This document shows, one piece after another, positions 21,709-34,567 of a stretch of DNA of 64,000 nucleotides. The stretch lies in the NCBI RefSeq assembly GCF_002575655.3, contig NC_053041.3:120868318-120932317 (forward strand). Reading direction: 5' to 3'. The notes beneath the pieces are model-generated. The model worked only from the letters and a program-made list of their open reading frames with translations, was not told the origin of the DNA and ran no database searches. Source of the DNA: Aegilops tauschii subsp. strangulata (lineage: Eukaryota; Streptophyta; Magnoliopsida; Poales; Poaceae). Position numbers and translations under genes: made by a program. Each line of letters opens with the position of its first letter. Position 1 is the stretch's first letter.

Positions 21709-22999
21709 GTGGCATCATGAGCTAGGTCTATGCGTAGTTTCTATGCACGAGTAGAACACAAAGTAGTTGTGGGCGTCAATTTTGTCAATTTACTTGCTGT
21801 TACTAGTCTTATCTTGATTCGGCGGCATCGTGGGATGAAGCGGCCCGGACCGACCTTACACGTACACTTACGTGAGACAGGTTCCACCGACTGACATGCA
21901 CTAGTTGCATAAGGTGGCTAGCGGGTGTCTGTCTCTCCCACTTTAGTCAGATCGGATTCGATGAAAAGGGTCCTTATGAAGGGTAAATAGAAATTGGCAT
22001 ATCACGTTGTGGCTTTTGCGTAGGTAGGAAACGTTCTTGCTAGAAACACATAGCAGCCACGTAAAACATGCAACAACAATTAGAGGACGTCTAACTTGTT
22101 TTTGCAGGGTATGCTATGTGATGTGATATGGCGAAAAGGATGTGATGAATGATATATGTGATGTATGAGATTGATCATGTTCTTGTAATAGGAATCACGA
22201 CTTGCATGTCGATGAGTATGACAACCGGCAGGAGCCATAGGAGTTGTCTTAATTTATTGTATGACCTGCGTGTCAATGAAAACGCCATGTAATTACTTTA
22301 CTTTATTGCTAACCGTTAGCCATAGTAGTAGAAGTAATAGTTGGCGAGACAACTTCATGAAGACACGATAATGGAGATCATGATGATGGAGATCATGGTG
22401 TCATGCCGGTGACGAAGGTGATCATGCCGCGCCTCGAAGATGGAGATCTAAGGCGCAAGATGATATTGGCCATATCACGTCACTTTATGATTTGCATGTG
22501 ATGTTTGTCATGTTTACATCTTATTTGCTTAGAACGACGGTAGCATAAATAAGATGATCCCTCACTAAAATTTCAAGAGACGTGTTCCCCCTAACTGTGC
22601 ACCGTTGCGAAGGTTCGTTGTTTCGAAGCACCACGTGATGATCGGGTGTGATAGATTCTAACGTTCGAATACAACGGGTGTTGACGAGCCTGGCATGTAC
22701 AGACATGGCCTCGGAACACATGCAAAACACTTAGGTTGACTTGACGAGCCTAGCATGTACAGACATGGCCTCGGAACACAAGAGATCGAAAGGTCGAACA
22801 TGAGTCGTATAGTAGATATGATCAACATGGAGATGTTCACCGATGATGACTAGTCCGTCTCATGTGATGATCGGACACGGCCTAGTTTGACTCGGATCAT
22901 GTATCACTTAGATGACTAGAGGGATGTCTATCTGAGTGGGAGTTCATTAAATAATCAGATGAACTTCATTATCATGAACATAGTCAAAAGGTCTTTGCG
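21709..22999 (+). other. Element B primer-binding site and leader
   Basis: GTGGCATCATGAGC follows the LTR at once (PBS of initiator Met tRNA type, diverged from TGGTATCAGAGC). The 1.3-kb leader is non-coding and matches the leaders of A (29245-30555) and D (45061-46300). A direct repeat TTGACGAGCCT(A/G)GCATGTAC occurs near 22680 and 22740 and is also present in A. Confidence 0.75.
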
Positions 23000-25900
23000 A
23001 ATTATGTCATACGCTTTAGTTCTACTGTTTAAAATACGTTCCAAGAGAAAATTTAGTTGAAAGCTGGTAGTAGCAATTATGCGGACTGGGTCCGTAAACT
23101 GAGGATTGTCCTCATTGCTGCACAGAAGGCTTATGTCCTTAATGCACCGCTCGGTGTGCTGAACCTCGGCGTCGTCTGTAGATGTTGCGAAACATCTGGC
23201 ATACACGTTTTGATGACTACGTGATAGTTCAGTGCGTAATGATAACGGTTTAGAATTGTGGCACCAAAGACGTTTTTGAAACGTCGCAGAACATATGAGA
23301 TGTTCCGAAGACTGAAATTGGGATTTCAGACTAGTGCCCACGTCAAGAGGTATGAGACCTCTGACAAGTTTCTTAAGCCTGCAAACTAAGGGAGAAAAGC
23401 TCAATCATTGAGCATGTGCTCAGATTGTCTGAGTACTACAATCGCTTGAATCGAGTGGGAGTTAATGTTCCAGATGAGATAGTGATGGTTCTCCATAGTC
23501 ACTGCCACCAAGCTATTAGAGCTTCGTGATAAACTATAACATATCAAGGATAGACATGATGATCCTTGAGCAACTCGCGATGTTTGACACCGCAAAAGTA
23601 GAAATCAAGAAGGAGCATCAATTGTTGATGGTTAGTAAAACCACTAGTTTCTAGAAGGGCAGGGGCAAAAGGGATACTTCATGAAACAGCAAATCATTTG
23701 CTGCTCTAGTGAAGAATCCCAAGGTTGGACCCAAACCCGAGACTAAGTGCTCCTGTAATGAGGGGAACGGTCACTGAAGCAGAACTACCCTAGATACTTG
23801 GTAGATGAGAAGGCAGGCGAGGTCGACAGAAGTATATTGGATATACATTATATGAATGTGTACTTTACTAGTACTCCTAGCAGCACCAGGGTATTAGATA
23901 CCGGTTCGGTTGCTAAGTGTTAGTAACTCGAAATAAAAGCTGCGGAATAAACGGAGACTACCTAAAGGTGAGATGACGATATGTGTTGGAAGTGTTTCCA
24001 AGGTTGATGTGATCAAGCATCGCATGCTCCCTCTACCATCGAGATTGGTGTTAAACCTAAATAATTGTTATTTGGTGTTTGCGTTGAGCATAAACATGAT
24101 TGGATTATGTTTATCGCAATACGGTTATTCATTTAAGGAGAATAATGGTTACTCTGTTTATTTGAATAATACCTTCAATGGTCTTGCACCTAAAATGAAT
24201 CTCGATTGCAGTGATACACATGTTCGTGCCAAAAGATATAAAATAGTAATGATAGTACCACATACTTGTGGCACTGCCATTTGAGTCATATTGGTATAGA
24301 ACGCATGAAGAAGCTCCATGTAGATGGATCTTTGGACTCACTCGTTTTTGAAAGGATTGAGACATGCGAACCATGTCTATTGGTATATATGCGTGAAGAA
24401 ACTCCATGCAGATGGATCGTTTGGACTCACTTGATTTTGAATCACTTGAGACATGCAAATCATACCACATGGGCAAGATGACTGAAAAGCCTCGTTTTCA
24501 GTAAGATGGAACAAGAGAGCAACTTATTGGAAGTAATACATTTTGATGTATGCAGTCCAATGAGTGCTGAGGCATGCAGTGGATGTCGTTATGTTCTTAC
24601 TTCACAGATGATTTGAGTAGATGCTAAGTGTATTTACTTGATGAAACACAAGTCTGAATTATTGAAAGGTTCAAGTAATTTCAGAGTGAAGTTGAAGATC
24701 GTCGTGACAAGAGGATAAAATGTCTGTTATATGATCATAGAGATGAGTATCTGAGTTACGAGTTTGGCACACAATTAAGAAATTGTGGAAATTGTTTCAC
24801 GACTAATACCGCCTGGAACACTATAATGTGATGGTGTGTCCGAACATCATAACTGAACCCTATTGGATATGGTGCATACCATGATGTCTCTTATCGAATT
24901 ACCACTATCGTTCATGGGTTAGGCATTAGAGACAACCGCATTCACTTTAAAAGGGGCACCATGCAATTCCGTTGAGACGCACCGTTTAGAGAAACCTAAG
25001 TTGTCGTTTCTTAAAAGTTTGGGGCTGCGATGCTTATGTGAAAAGTTTCAGGCTGTTAAGCTCGAACCCAAAGCGGATAAATGCATCTTCATAGAATACC
25101 AAAGCAGTTGGCCATACCTCCTATTTCAGATCTGGAAGCAAAAGTAATTGCTTCTAGAAACGAGTCCTTTCTCGAGGAAAAGTTCTCTCGAAAGAATTGA
25201 GTGGGAGGATGGTGGAGACTTGATGAGGTTATTGAACCATAACTTCAACTAGTGTGTAGCAGGGCACAGGAAGTTGTTCCTGTGGCACCTGCACCAATTG
25301 AAGTGGAAGCTTATGATATGATCATGAAACTTCGAATCAACTCACTACCAAACCTCGTAGGTTGATAAGGATGCGTACTACTTCAGAGTGGTACGTAATC
25401 CTGTCTTGGAAGTCATGTTGCTAGACAACAATGAACCTACGAGCTATGGAGAAGCGATGGTGGGCCCGGATTCCGACGAATGGCTTGAGGCCATGAAATC
25501 CGAGATAGGATCCATGTATCAGAACAAAGCATGGACTTTGGTGAACTTGCCCGATGATCGGCAAGCCATTGAGATAAATGGATCTTTAAGAAGAAGACGG
25601 GCGTGGACGGTAATGTTACCGTCTATGAAGCTCGACTTGTGGCAAAGAGAATTTTCACAAGTTCAAGGAGTTGACTACGATGAGATTTTCTCATCCGTAG
25701 CGATGCTTAAGTCCGTCGGAATCATGTTAGCATTAGCTGCATTTATGAAATCCGACAGATGGATGTCAAAACAAGTTTCCTTACCAGTTTTCGTAAGGAA
25801 AGGTTGTGTGTGATACAATCAGAAAGGTTTTGTCGATCCTAAGGATGCTAAAAGGTATGCTAGCTCCAGCGATCCTTCCATGGACTAGAGCAAGCATCTC

Positions 25901-26735
25901 GGAGTCAGAATATACACTTTGATGGAGTGATCAAAGTTTTTGGGTTTATACAAAGTTTGTTAGAAACTTGTATTTACAATAAAGTGAGTGGGAGCGCTAC
26001 AGCATTTCTGATAAGTATATGTGATTGACATATTGTTGATCCGAAATGATGTAAAATTTCTGGAAAGCATAAAGGGTTGTTTGAAAGGAGTTTTTCAAAG
26101 GAAGACCTGGATAAAGCTGCTTACATATTGGGCATCAATATCTATAGAGATAGATCAAGACGCCTGATGATACTTTCAAAGAACGCACACCTTGACATGA
26201 TTTTGAAAGAGTTCAAAATAGATCAGCAAAGAAGGAGTTCTTGGCTATGTTACAAGGTATGAGTATTGAGTAAGACTCAAGACCTGACCACAGCAGAAGA
26301 GAGAGAAAGGACGAAGGTCCTCCCCTATGCTTTAGACGTAGGCTCTACAGTATGCTATGCTGTGTACCGCACATGAAGTGTGCCTTGCCATGAGTTGGTC
26401 AAAGGGTACAATACTGATCCGGGAATGGATCACATGACAGCGGTCGAACTTATCCTTAGTATCTAGTGGACTAAGGAATTTTCTCGATTATGGAGGTGAA
26501 AAGGAGTTCATCGTAAAGGGTTACGTCGATGCGAACTTTGACACTAATCCGGATGACTCTGAGTAGTAAACCGGATTCGTATACTAGAGCAGTTATTTGA
26601 AATGGCTCCAAGTAGCGCGTGGTAGCATCCACAAGATGACATAGATATTCATAAAGCACACACAGATCTGAAAGGTTCAGACCCGTTGACTAGTAACCTC
26701 TCTCACAAGCATAACATGATCAAACCAGAACTCAT
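23000..26735 (+). pseudogene. Element B gag-pol relic, heavily degenerate
   Basis: Fragments in several frames match element A in order. The gag start codon is gone; pieces such as SNYADWVRKLRIVLIAAQKA-like remain near 23070-23130. A relic pre-integrase segment lies near 24260-24480, with an 89-bp local duplication (24290 and 24379). Integrase relics lie near 24780-25100. RT remnants include DEWLEAMKSEIGSMYQNKAW (25477-25536), VDYDEIFSSVAMLKSVGIM (25672-25728) and AAYILGINIYRDRSRRL (26116-26166). The part of RNase H between about 26620 and 26650 is deleted relative to A. Stops and frameshifts occur throughout, so no protein can be made. Confidence 0.8.
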
Positions 26736-26739
26736 TGAG

Positions 26740-26860
26740 TGTTAATCACATAGTGATGTGAACTAGATTGTTGACTCTAGTAAACTCTTTAGATGTTGGT
26801 CACATGGTGATGTGACCTGTGAGTGTTAATCACATGGTGATGTGAACTAGATTATTGACT
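26740..26860 (+). repeat. Element B pre-PPT tandem repeat (three units)
   Basis: The motif TGTT(A/G)(A/G)TCACAT(A/G)GTGATGTGA starts at 26740, 26794 and 26824 (spacings 54 and 30). The same arrangement, with the same spacings and one extra unit, lies at 50011-50160 in element D. Elements A and C lack it and have coding sequence ending close to the tract. Confidence 0.85.
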
Positions 26861-26878
26861 CTAGTGCAAGTGGGAGAC

Positions 26879-28664
26879 TGTTGGAAATATGCCCTAGAGG
26901 CAATTATAAATTGGTTATTATTATATTTCCTTGTTCATGATAATCGTTTATTATCCATGCTAGAATTGTATTGATAGGAAACTCAGATACATGTGTGGAT
27001 ACATAGACAACACCATGTCCCTAGTAAGCCTCTAGTTGACTAGCTCGTTGATCAATAGATGGTTACGGTTTCCTGACCATGGACATTGGATGTCGTTGAT
27101 AACGGGATCAGATCATTAGGAGAATGATGTGATGGACAAGACCCAATCCTAAGCCTAGCACAAGATCGTGTAGTTCGTTTGCTAAGAGCTTTTCTATTGT
27201 CAAGTATCATTTCCTTAGACCATGAGATTATGCAACTACCGGATACCGTAGGAATGCTTTGGGTGTACCAAACGTCACAACGTAACTGGGTGGCTATAAA
27301 GGTGCACTACAGGTATCTCCGAAAGTGTCTATTGGGTTGGCATGAATCGAGACTGGGATTTGTCACTCCGTGTAAACGGAGAGGTATCTTTGGGCCCACT
27401 CGGTAGGACATCATCATAATGTGCACAATGTGACCAAGGAGTTGATCACGGGATGATGTGTTATGGAATGAGTAAAGAGACTTGCCGGTAACGAGATTGA
27501 ACAAGGTATCGGGATACCGACGATCGAATCTCGGGCAAGTAACATACCGATAGACAAAGGGAATTGTATACGGGATTGATTGAATCCCCGACATCGTGGT
27601 TCATCCGATGAGATCATCGTGGAACATGTGGGAGCCAACATGGGTATCCAGATCCCGCTGTTGGTTATTGACCGGAGAACGTCTCGGTCATGTCTGCATG
27701 GTTCCCGAACCCGTAGGGTCTACACACTTAAGGTTCGATGACGCTAGGGTTATAGGGAATAGATATACGTGGTTACTGAATGTTGTTCGGAGTCCCGGAT
27801 GAGATCCCGGACATTACGAGGAGTTCCGGAATGGTCCGGAGGTAAAGATTTATATATGGGAAGTCCTGTTTTGGTCACCGGAGAAGTTTCGGGTGCTATC
27901 GGTAACGTACCGGGACCACCGGGAGGGTCCCGGGGGTCCACCAGGTGGGGCCACCGGCCCCAGAGGGCTGCGTGGGCCAAGTGGGGGAAGGGACCAGCCC
28001 CTAGGTGGGCTGGTGCGCCTCCCACAAGGGGCCCAGGGCGCAGGAAGGGGGGGAAGGGGGATACCCTAGGCTCAGATGGGCCTAAGGCCCATCTAGTGGG
28101 GCGCCCCCCTCTCTTCCCCCCTTGGCCGCCCCCCAAGTCCCATCTAGGGCTGGCCACACCCCTTGGGGGGGGGGGGAACCCTAGATGGGGGCGCAGCCCC
28201 TTCCCCTCCCCTATATATATTGGGGGTTTTGGGGCTGCCATACACATGAGAACACATCTCCCTCATGGCGCAGCCCTACCCCTCTTCCTCCTCCTCTCCC
28301 GCGGTGCTTGGCGAAGCCCTGCAGGATTGCCACGCTCCTCCACCACCACCACGCCGTCGTGCTGCTGCTGGACGGAGTCTTCCCCAACCTCTCCCTCTCT
28401 CCTTGCTGGATCAAGGCGTGGGAGACGTCACCGGGCTGCACGTGTGTTGAACGCGGAGGCACCGTTCTTCGGTGCTTAGATCGGAATCAACCGCGATCTG
28501 AATCGCTACGAGTACGACTCCTTCATCCGCGTTCTTGCAACGCTTCTGCATCGCGATCTACAAGGGTATGTAGATGCACTCCCCTTCCCTCGTTGCTAGA
28601 TTACTCCATAGATTGATCTTGGTGATGCGTAGAAAATTTTGAATTTCTGCTACGTTCCCCAACA
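26879..28664 (+). repeat. Element B 3' LTR
   Basis: 1786 bp, preceded by the tract AGTGCAAGTGGGAGAC and followed by the duplication CCATG. Near-identical to 19927-21708. Confidence 0.92.
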
Positions 28665-29244
28665 CCATGGGCCTCCCCCCTGCGCCTAGGGTTGGAAACC
28701 CTAGGGTGGGGGGGCGCCCCACTTGCCTTGTTGGGCAAGTTCCCCCCCTTGGCCGCCGCCCCTTGCCCTAGATGGGTTGTGGCCGGCGCCCCCCCCCCCC
28801 TCCCAGGGGGCCTATATAAAGGGGGGGGAGGGAGGGCAGTAGCAACACAGCCTTGGGCGCCTCCCTCCTCCCCTGCAACACCTCTCTCTCTCTCTCTCGT
28901 ATAAGCTCGGCGAAGCCCTGCCGACATCCCGCTGCATCCACCACCACGCCGTCGTGCTGCTGGATCTCCATCAACCTCTCCTTCCCCCTTGCTGGATCAA
29001 GAAGGAGGAGACGTCGCTGCACCGTACGTGTGTTGAACGCGGAGGTGCCGTCCGTTCGGCACTCGGTCATCGGTGATTTGGATCACGGCGAGTACGACTC
29101 CGTCATCCACGTTCATTGGAACGCTTCCGCTCGCGATCTACAAGGGTATGTAGATGCACTCCTTTCCCCTTGTTGCTAGTATACTCCATAGATGCATCTT
29201 GGTGAGCGTAGGAAAATTTTAAAATTATGCTACGATTCCCAACA

Positions 29245-30555
29245 GTGGCATCATGAGCCAGGCCTATGCGTAGTTACTATGCACGAGTAGAACACAAAGC
29301 AGTTGTGGGCGTTGAGTTTGCCAATTCTTCTTGCCGCTACTAGTCTTTTCTTGTTTTGGCGGCATTGTAGGATGAAGCGGCCCGGACCGACCTTACACGT
29401 ACGCTTACGTGAGACAGGTTCCACCAATTGACATGCACTAGTTGCATAAGGTGGCTAGCGGGTGTCTGTCTCTCCTACTTTAGTCGGAACGGATTCGATG
29501 AAAAGGGTCCTTATGAAGGGTAAATAGAAATTGGCAAATCACGTTGTGGTCATACGTAGGTAAGAAACGTTCTTGCTAGAAACCTACAAACCACGTAAAA
29601 ACTTGCAACAACAATTAGAGGACGTCTAACTTGTTTTTGCAGCATGTGTTATGTGATGTGATATGGCCAGAAGATGTGATGAATGATATATGTGATGTAT
29701 GAGATTGATCATATTCTTGTAATAGGAATCACGACTTGCATGTCGATGAGTATGACAACCGGCAGGAGCCATAGGAGTTGTCTTTATTATTTTGCATGAC
29801 CTGCGTGTCATTGAATAACGCCATGTAAATTGCTTTACTTTGTTGCTAAACGCGTTAGCCATAGAAGTAGAAGTAATCGTTGGCGTGACGACTTCATGAA
29901 GACACAATGATGGAGATCATGATGATGGAGATCATGGTGTCATGCCGGTGACGAAGATGATCATGGTGCCCCGAAGATGGAGATCAAAGGAGCATAATGA
30001 TATTGGCCATATCATGTCACTATTTGATTGCATGTGATGTTTATCATGTTTTTGCATCTTATTTGCTTAGAACGACGGTAGTAAGTAAGATGATCCCTTA
30101 TAATAATTTCAAGAAAGTGTTCACCCTAACTGTGCACCGTTGCGAAGGTTCGTTGTTTCGAAGCACCACGTGATGATCGGGTGTGATAGATTCTAACGTT
30201 CGAATACAACGGGTGTTGACGAGCCTAGCATGTACAGACATGGCCTTGGAACACACGCAATACACTTAGGTTGACTTGACGAGCCTAGCATGTACAGACA
30301 TGGCCTCAGAACACGGAGGACCGAAAGGTCGAGCATGAGTCGTATAGAAGATACGATCAACATGGAGATGTTCACCGATCTTGACTAGTCCGTCTCACGT
30401 GATGATCGGACACAACCTAGTTAACTCGGATCATGTTTCACTTAGATGACTAGAGGGATGTCTATCTGAGTGGGAGTTCATTAAATAATTTGATTAGATG
30501 AACTTAATTATCATGAACTTAGTCTAAAATCTTTACACTATGTCTTGTAGATCAA
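29245..30555 (+). other. Element A primer-binding site and leader
   Basis: GTGGCATCATGAGCC at 29245-29259 is the diverged primer-binding site. The rest is a non-coding leader up to the gag ATG, with the same direct repeat as in B (near 30217 and 30277). Confidence 0.75.
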
Positions 30556-31497
30556 ATGGCCAACGTTGTCCTCAATTTCAACGCGTTCCTAGAGAAAACC
30601 AAGCTGAAAGATGATTTCAGCAACTATACGGACTGGGTCCGGAACCTGAGGATCATCCTCATAGTAGCCAAGAAAGATTATGTCCTAGAAGCACCGCTAG
30701 GTGAAGCACCAATCCCACAAAACCAAGACGTTATGAACGCTTGGCAGCAGCGTGCTGATGATTACTCCCTCGTTCAGTGCGGCATGCTTTACAGCCTAGA
30801 ACCGGGTCTCCAAAAGCGTTTTGAGAAACATGGAGCATATGAGATGTTCGAGGAGCTGAAATTGGTTTTCCAAGCTCATGCCCGGGTCAAGAGATATGAT
30901 GTCTCCGACAAGTTCTTCAGCTGTAAAATGGAGGAGAACAGTTCTATTAGTGAGCACATACTCAGAATGTCTGGGTTGCATAACCGCTTGTCTCAGCTGG
31001 GAGTCAATCTCCCGGATGACGCGGTCATTGACAGAATCCTCCAGTCGCTTCCACCAAGCTACAAGAGCTTTGTGATGAACTTCAATATGCAGGGGATGGA
31101 AAAGACCATTCCTGAGGTATATTCAATGCTGAAATCAGCTGAGGTAGAGATCAGAAAAGAACATCAAGTGTTGATGGTGAATAAAACCACTAAGTTCAAG
31201 AAGGGCAAGGGTAAGAAGAACTTCAATAAGGACGGCAAGGGAGTTGCCGTGCCCGGTAAGCCAGTTGCCGGGAAGAAGTCGAAGAATGGACCCAAGCCTG
31301 AAACTGAGTGCTTTTATTGCAAGGGAAGTGGTCACTGGAAGCGGAGCTGCCCCAAATACTTAGCGGACAAGAAGAAGGCCGGCAACACCAAAGGTATATG
31401 TGATATACATGTAATTGATGTGTACCTTACCAGTACTCGTAGTAGCTCCTGGGTATTTGATACCGGTGCGGTTGCTCATATTTGTAACTCAAAATAG
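30556..31497 (+). pseudogene. Element A gag and protease start
   Basis: 313 codons from ATG 30556. Residues 1-230 are Copia gag: FLEKTKLKDDFSNYTDWVRN, MLYSLEPGLQKRFEKHGAYE, ISEHILRMSGLHNRLSQLGV and DRILQSLPPSYKSFVMNF. A Lys/Gly-rich basic stretch follows. A complete CCHC zinc knuckle, CFYCKGSGHWKRSC, lies at about residues 252-265. The protease motif VFDTGAVAHICNSK is at the end, where TAG (31495-31497) replaces the expected CAG (Gln). The usual VFDTGSVAHICN is thus nearly intact. The gag alone could still be translated as a particle protein. The element's 5' LTR is split by B, so expression from its own promoter would need the second half-LTR with the TATA box at 28813. Confidence 0.88.
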
Positions 31498-33410
31498 GAA
31501 CTACGGAATAAACGGAGACTGGCGAGGGACGAGGTGACGATGCGCGTCGGGAATGGTTCCAAGGTCGATGTGATCGCCGTCGGCACGCTACCTCTGCATC
31601 TACCCACGGGATTAGTTTTAAACCTCAATAATTGTTATTTAGTGCTAGCTTTGAGCATGAACATTGTATCTGGATCTCGTTTAATTCGAGATGGCTACTC
31701 ATTTAAATCCGAGAATAATGGTTGTTCTATTTATTTGAGAGATATGTTTTATGGTCATGCCCCGCTGGTCAATGGTTTATTCTTGATGAATCTCGAACGT
31801 GATGTTACACATGTTCATAGTGTGAATACCAAAAGATGTAAAGCTGATAACGATAGTCCCACATATCTGTGGCACTGCCGCCTTGGTCACATTGGTGTCA
31901 AGCGCATGAAGAAGCTCCATGCAGATGGACTTTTGGAGTCTCTTGATTACGAATCATTTGACACATGCGAACCATGCCTCATGGGTAAGATGACCAAGAC
32001 TCCGTTCTCCGGAACAATGGAGCAAGCAACCAACATATTGGAAATCATACATACCGATGTGTGCGGTCCAATGAGTGTTGAGGCTCGCGGAGGATATCGT
32101 TACGTTCTCACTCTCACTGATGATTTAAGTAGATATGGGTATGTCTACCTAATGAAACACAAGTCCGAAACCTTTGAAAAGTTCAAGGAATTTCAGAGTG
32201 AAGTTGAGAATCAACGTGACAGAAAAATAAAATTCTTACGATCAGATCGTGGTGGAGAATATTTAAGTCACGAATTTGGTACACACTTAAGGAAATGTGG
32301 AATAGTTTCACAACTCACGCCGCCTGGAACACCTCAGAGAAACGGTGTGTCCGAACGTCGTAATCGCACTCTATTAGACATGGTGTGATCTATGATGTCT
32401 CTTACTGATTTACCGCTCTCATTTTGGGGCTATGCTTTAGAGACTGCCGCATTCACTTTAAATAGGGCTCCGTCGAAATCCGTTGAGACGACACCGTATG
32501 AATTATGGTTTGGGAAGAAACCTAAGCTGTCGTTTCTAAAAGTTTGGGGATGCGACGCTTATGTCAAGAAACTTCAACCTGAAAAGCTCGAACCCAAGTC
32601 GGAAAAATGCGTCTTCATAGGATACCCTAAGGAAACTATTGGGTATACCTTCTACCTCAGATCCGAAGGAAAGATCTTCGTAGCCAAGAACGGGTCCTTT
32701 CTGGAGAAGGACTTTCTCTCGAAAGAATTGAGTGGGAGGAAAGTGGAACTTGATGAGGTGATAGTCACCCCTTCCGAACCGGAAAGTAGCGCAGCGCGGG
32801 AAAATGTTCCTGTGGTGCCTACACCGACTGGGGAGGAAGTTAATGATGATGATCATGAAGCTTCGGATCAAGTTACTGAACTTCGTAGGTCCACAAGGAC
32901 ACGTTCCGCACCAGAGTGGTACGGCAACCCTGTCCTGGAAATCATGTTGTTAGACAACGGTGAACCTTCGAACTATGAAGAAGCGATGGCGGGCCCGGAT
33001 TCCGATAAATGGCTAGAAGCCATGAAATCCGAGATAGAATCCATGTATGAAAACAAAGTATGGACTTTGACTGACTTGCCCGATGAGCGGCGAGCCATAG
33101 AAAACAAATGGATCTTTAAGAAGAAGACGAACGCGGATGGTAATGTGACCATCTACAAAGCTCGACTTGTCGCTAAGGGTTATCGACAAGTTCAAGGGGT
33201 TGACTACGATGAGACTTTCTCACCCGTAGCGAAGCTGAAGTCCGTCCGAATCATGTTAGCAATTGCCGCATACTATGATTATGAGATATGGCAGATGGAT
33301 GTCAAAACGGCATTCCTTAACGGCTTCCTTAAGGAAGAGTTGTATATGATGCAGCCGGAAGGTTTTGTCGATCCTAAGAATGCTAACAAAGTATGCAAGC
33401 TTCAACCTCA
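31498..33410 (+). pseudogene. Element A protease end, integrase and N-terminal RT
   Basis: Open except for one TGA at 32386-32388, where CGA (Arg) is expected after RTLLDMV. The protein shows DEVTMRVGNGSKVDVIAVG (protease), LWHCRLGHIGVKRMKKLH with CEPCLMGKM (HHCC finger), the DDE core (IHTDVCGPMSVEARGG, TLTDDLSRYGY, TPQRNGVSERRN), LSFLKVWGCDAYVKKLQPEK, a variable linker, then RT: SEIESMYENKVWTLTDLPDE, KWIFKKKTNADGN and WQMDVKTAFLNGFLKEELYM. A frameshift at about 33400-33410, in the region of KVCKLQ, ends it. Confidence 0.9.
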
Positions 33411-34535
33411 ATCTATGGGCTGGTGCAAGCATCTCGGAGTTGGAACATTCGCTTTGATGAGATGATCAAAGCGTTTGGGTTTACACAGACTTATGGAGAA
33501 GCCTGTGTTTACAAGAAAGTGAGTGGGAGCTCTGTAGCATTTCTCATATTATATGTGGATGACATACTGTTGATGGGAATTGATATAGAATTCTTGGAGA
33601 GTATAAAGGCCTATTTGAATAAGTGTTTTTCAATGAAGGACCTTGGAGAAGCTGCTTATATATTAGGCATCAAGATCTATAGAGATAGATCGAGACGCCT
33701 CATTGGTCTTTCGCAAAGTACATACCTTGACAAGATATTGAAGAAGTTCAATATGGATCAGTCCAAGAAGGGGTTCTTGCCTGTATTGCAAGGTGTGCAG
33801 TTGAGCACGGCTCAATGCTCGACCACGGCAGAAGATAGAGAAAAGATGAGTGTCATCCCCTATGCCTCGGCCATAGGGTCTATTATGTATGCCATGCTGT
33901 GTACCAGACCTGATGTAAACCTTGTCGTAAGTTTGGTAGGAAGGTACCAAAGTAATCCCGGCATGGAACACTGGACAACGGTCAAGAATATCCTGAAGTA
34001 CCTGAAGAGGACTAAGGACATGTTTCTCGTTTATGGAGGTGACGAAGAGCTCGTCGTAAAGGGTTACGTCGACGCTAGCTTCGACACAGATCTGGATGAC
34101 TCGAAGTCATAGACCGGATACATGTATATTTTGAATGGAGGAGCAGTAAGCTGGTGCAGTTGCAAGCAAAGCGTCGTGGCGGGATCTACATGTGAAGTGG
34201 AGTACATGGCAGCCTCGGAGGCAGCACAGGAAGCAGTCTGGATGAAGGAGTTCATTACCGACCTAGGGGTGATTCCCAATGCGTCGGGCCCGATGACTCT
34301 CTTCTGTGACAACACTGGAGCCATTGCCCTTGCGAAGGAGCCCAGGTTTCACAGGAAGACCAGACATATCAAGCGTCGCTTCAACTCCATTCGTGAAAAT
34401 GTTCAAAATGGAGACATAGATATTTGTAAAGTACATACGGACCTGAATGTAGCAGATCCGTTGACTAAACCTCTCCCTAGAGTAAAACATGATCAACACC
34501 AGGACGAAATGGGTGTTCGATTCATCACAATGTAA
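33393..34535 (+). pseudogene. Element A C-terminal RT and RNase H
   Basis: In the shifted frame: IYGLVQASRSWNIRFDEM, the catalytic FLILYVDDILLMGID, KDLGEAAYILGIKIYRDRSR, then RNase H GYVDASFDTDLDDSKS. A TAG at 34110-34112 (CAG expected) interrupts it, then TGYMYILNGGAVSWCSCKQS, GSTCEVEYMAASEAAQ, CDNTGAIALAKEPR and VHTDLNVADPLTKPLP to a stop near 34533. All RNase H acidic residues appear present. With the stop and the frameshift it is inactive in this copy. Confidence 0.9.
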
Positions 34536-34545
34536 CTAGATTATT

Positions 34546-34567
34546 GACTCTAGTGCAAGTGGGAGAC
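34546..34567 (+). other. Element A polypurine tract
   Basis: GACTCTAGTGCAAGTGGGAGAC ends one base before the LTR TGTTGG. It is the same tract as in B, C and D. Confidence 0.85.

Larger units (their letters stand above)
19927..28664 (+). mobile_element. Element B: non-autonomous WIS-type Copia retrotransposon, 8.74 kb
   Basis: Target duplication CCATG is at 19922-19926 and 28665-28669. LTRs are about 1782 and 1786 bp with roughly 25-30 differences by eye (about 1.5%). A PBS and polypurine tract are present. The interior shows gag, integrase and RT homology but is full of stops and frameshifts, and the RNase H is partly deleted. A recent insertion with an old, decayed interior implies movement in trans. 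Confidence 0.92.
18780..29244 (+). repeat. Element A 5' LTR, split by element B
   Basis: Parts are 18780-19926 and 28670-29244 (about 1722 bp). The second part holds a TATA box, TATATAAA at 28813-28820. About 110 bp before that is an inverted pair of telobox-like motifs, TAGGGTT (28687-28693) and AAACCCTA (28696-28703). Confidence 0.92.
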
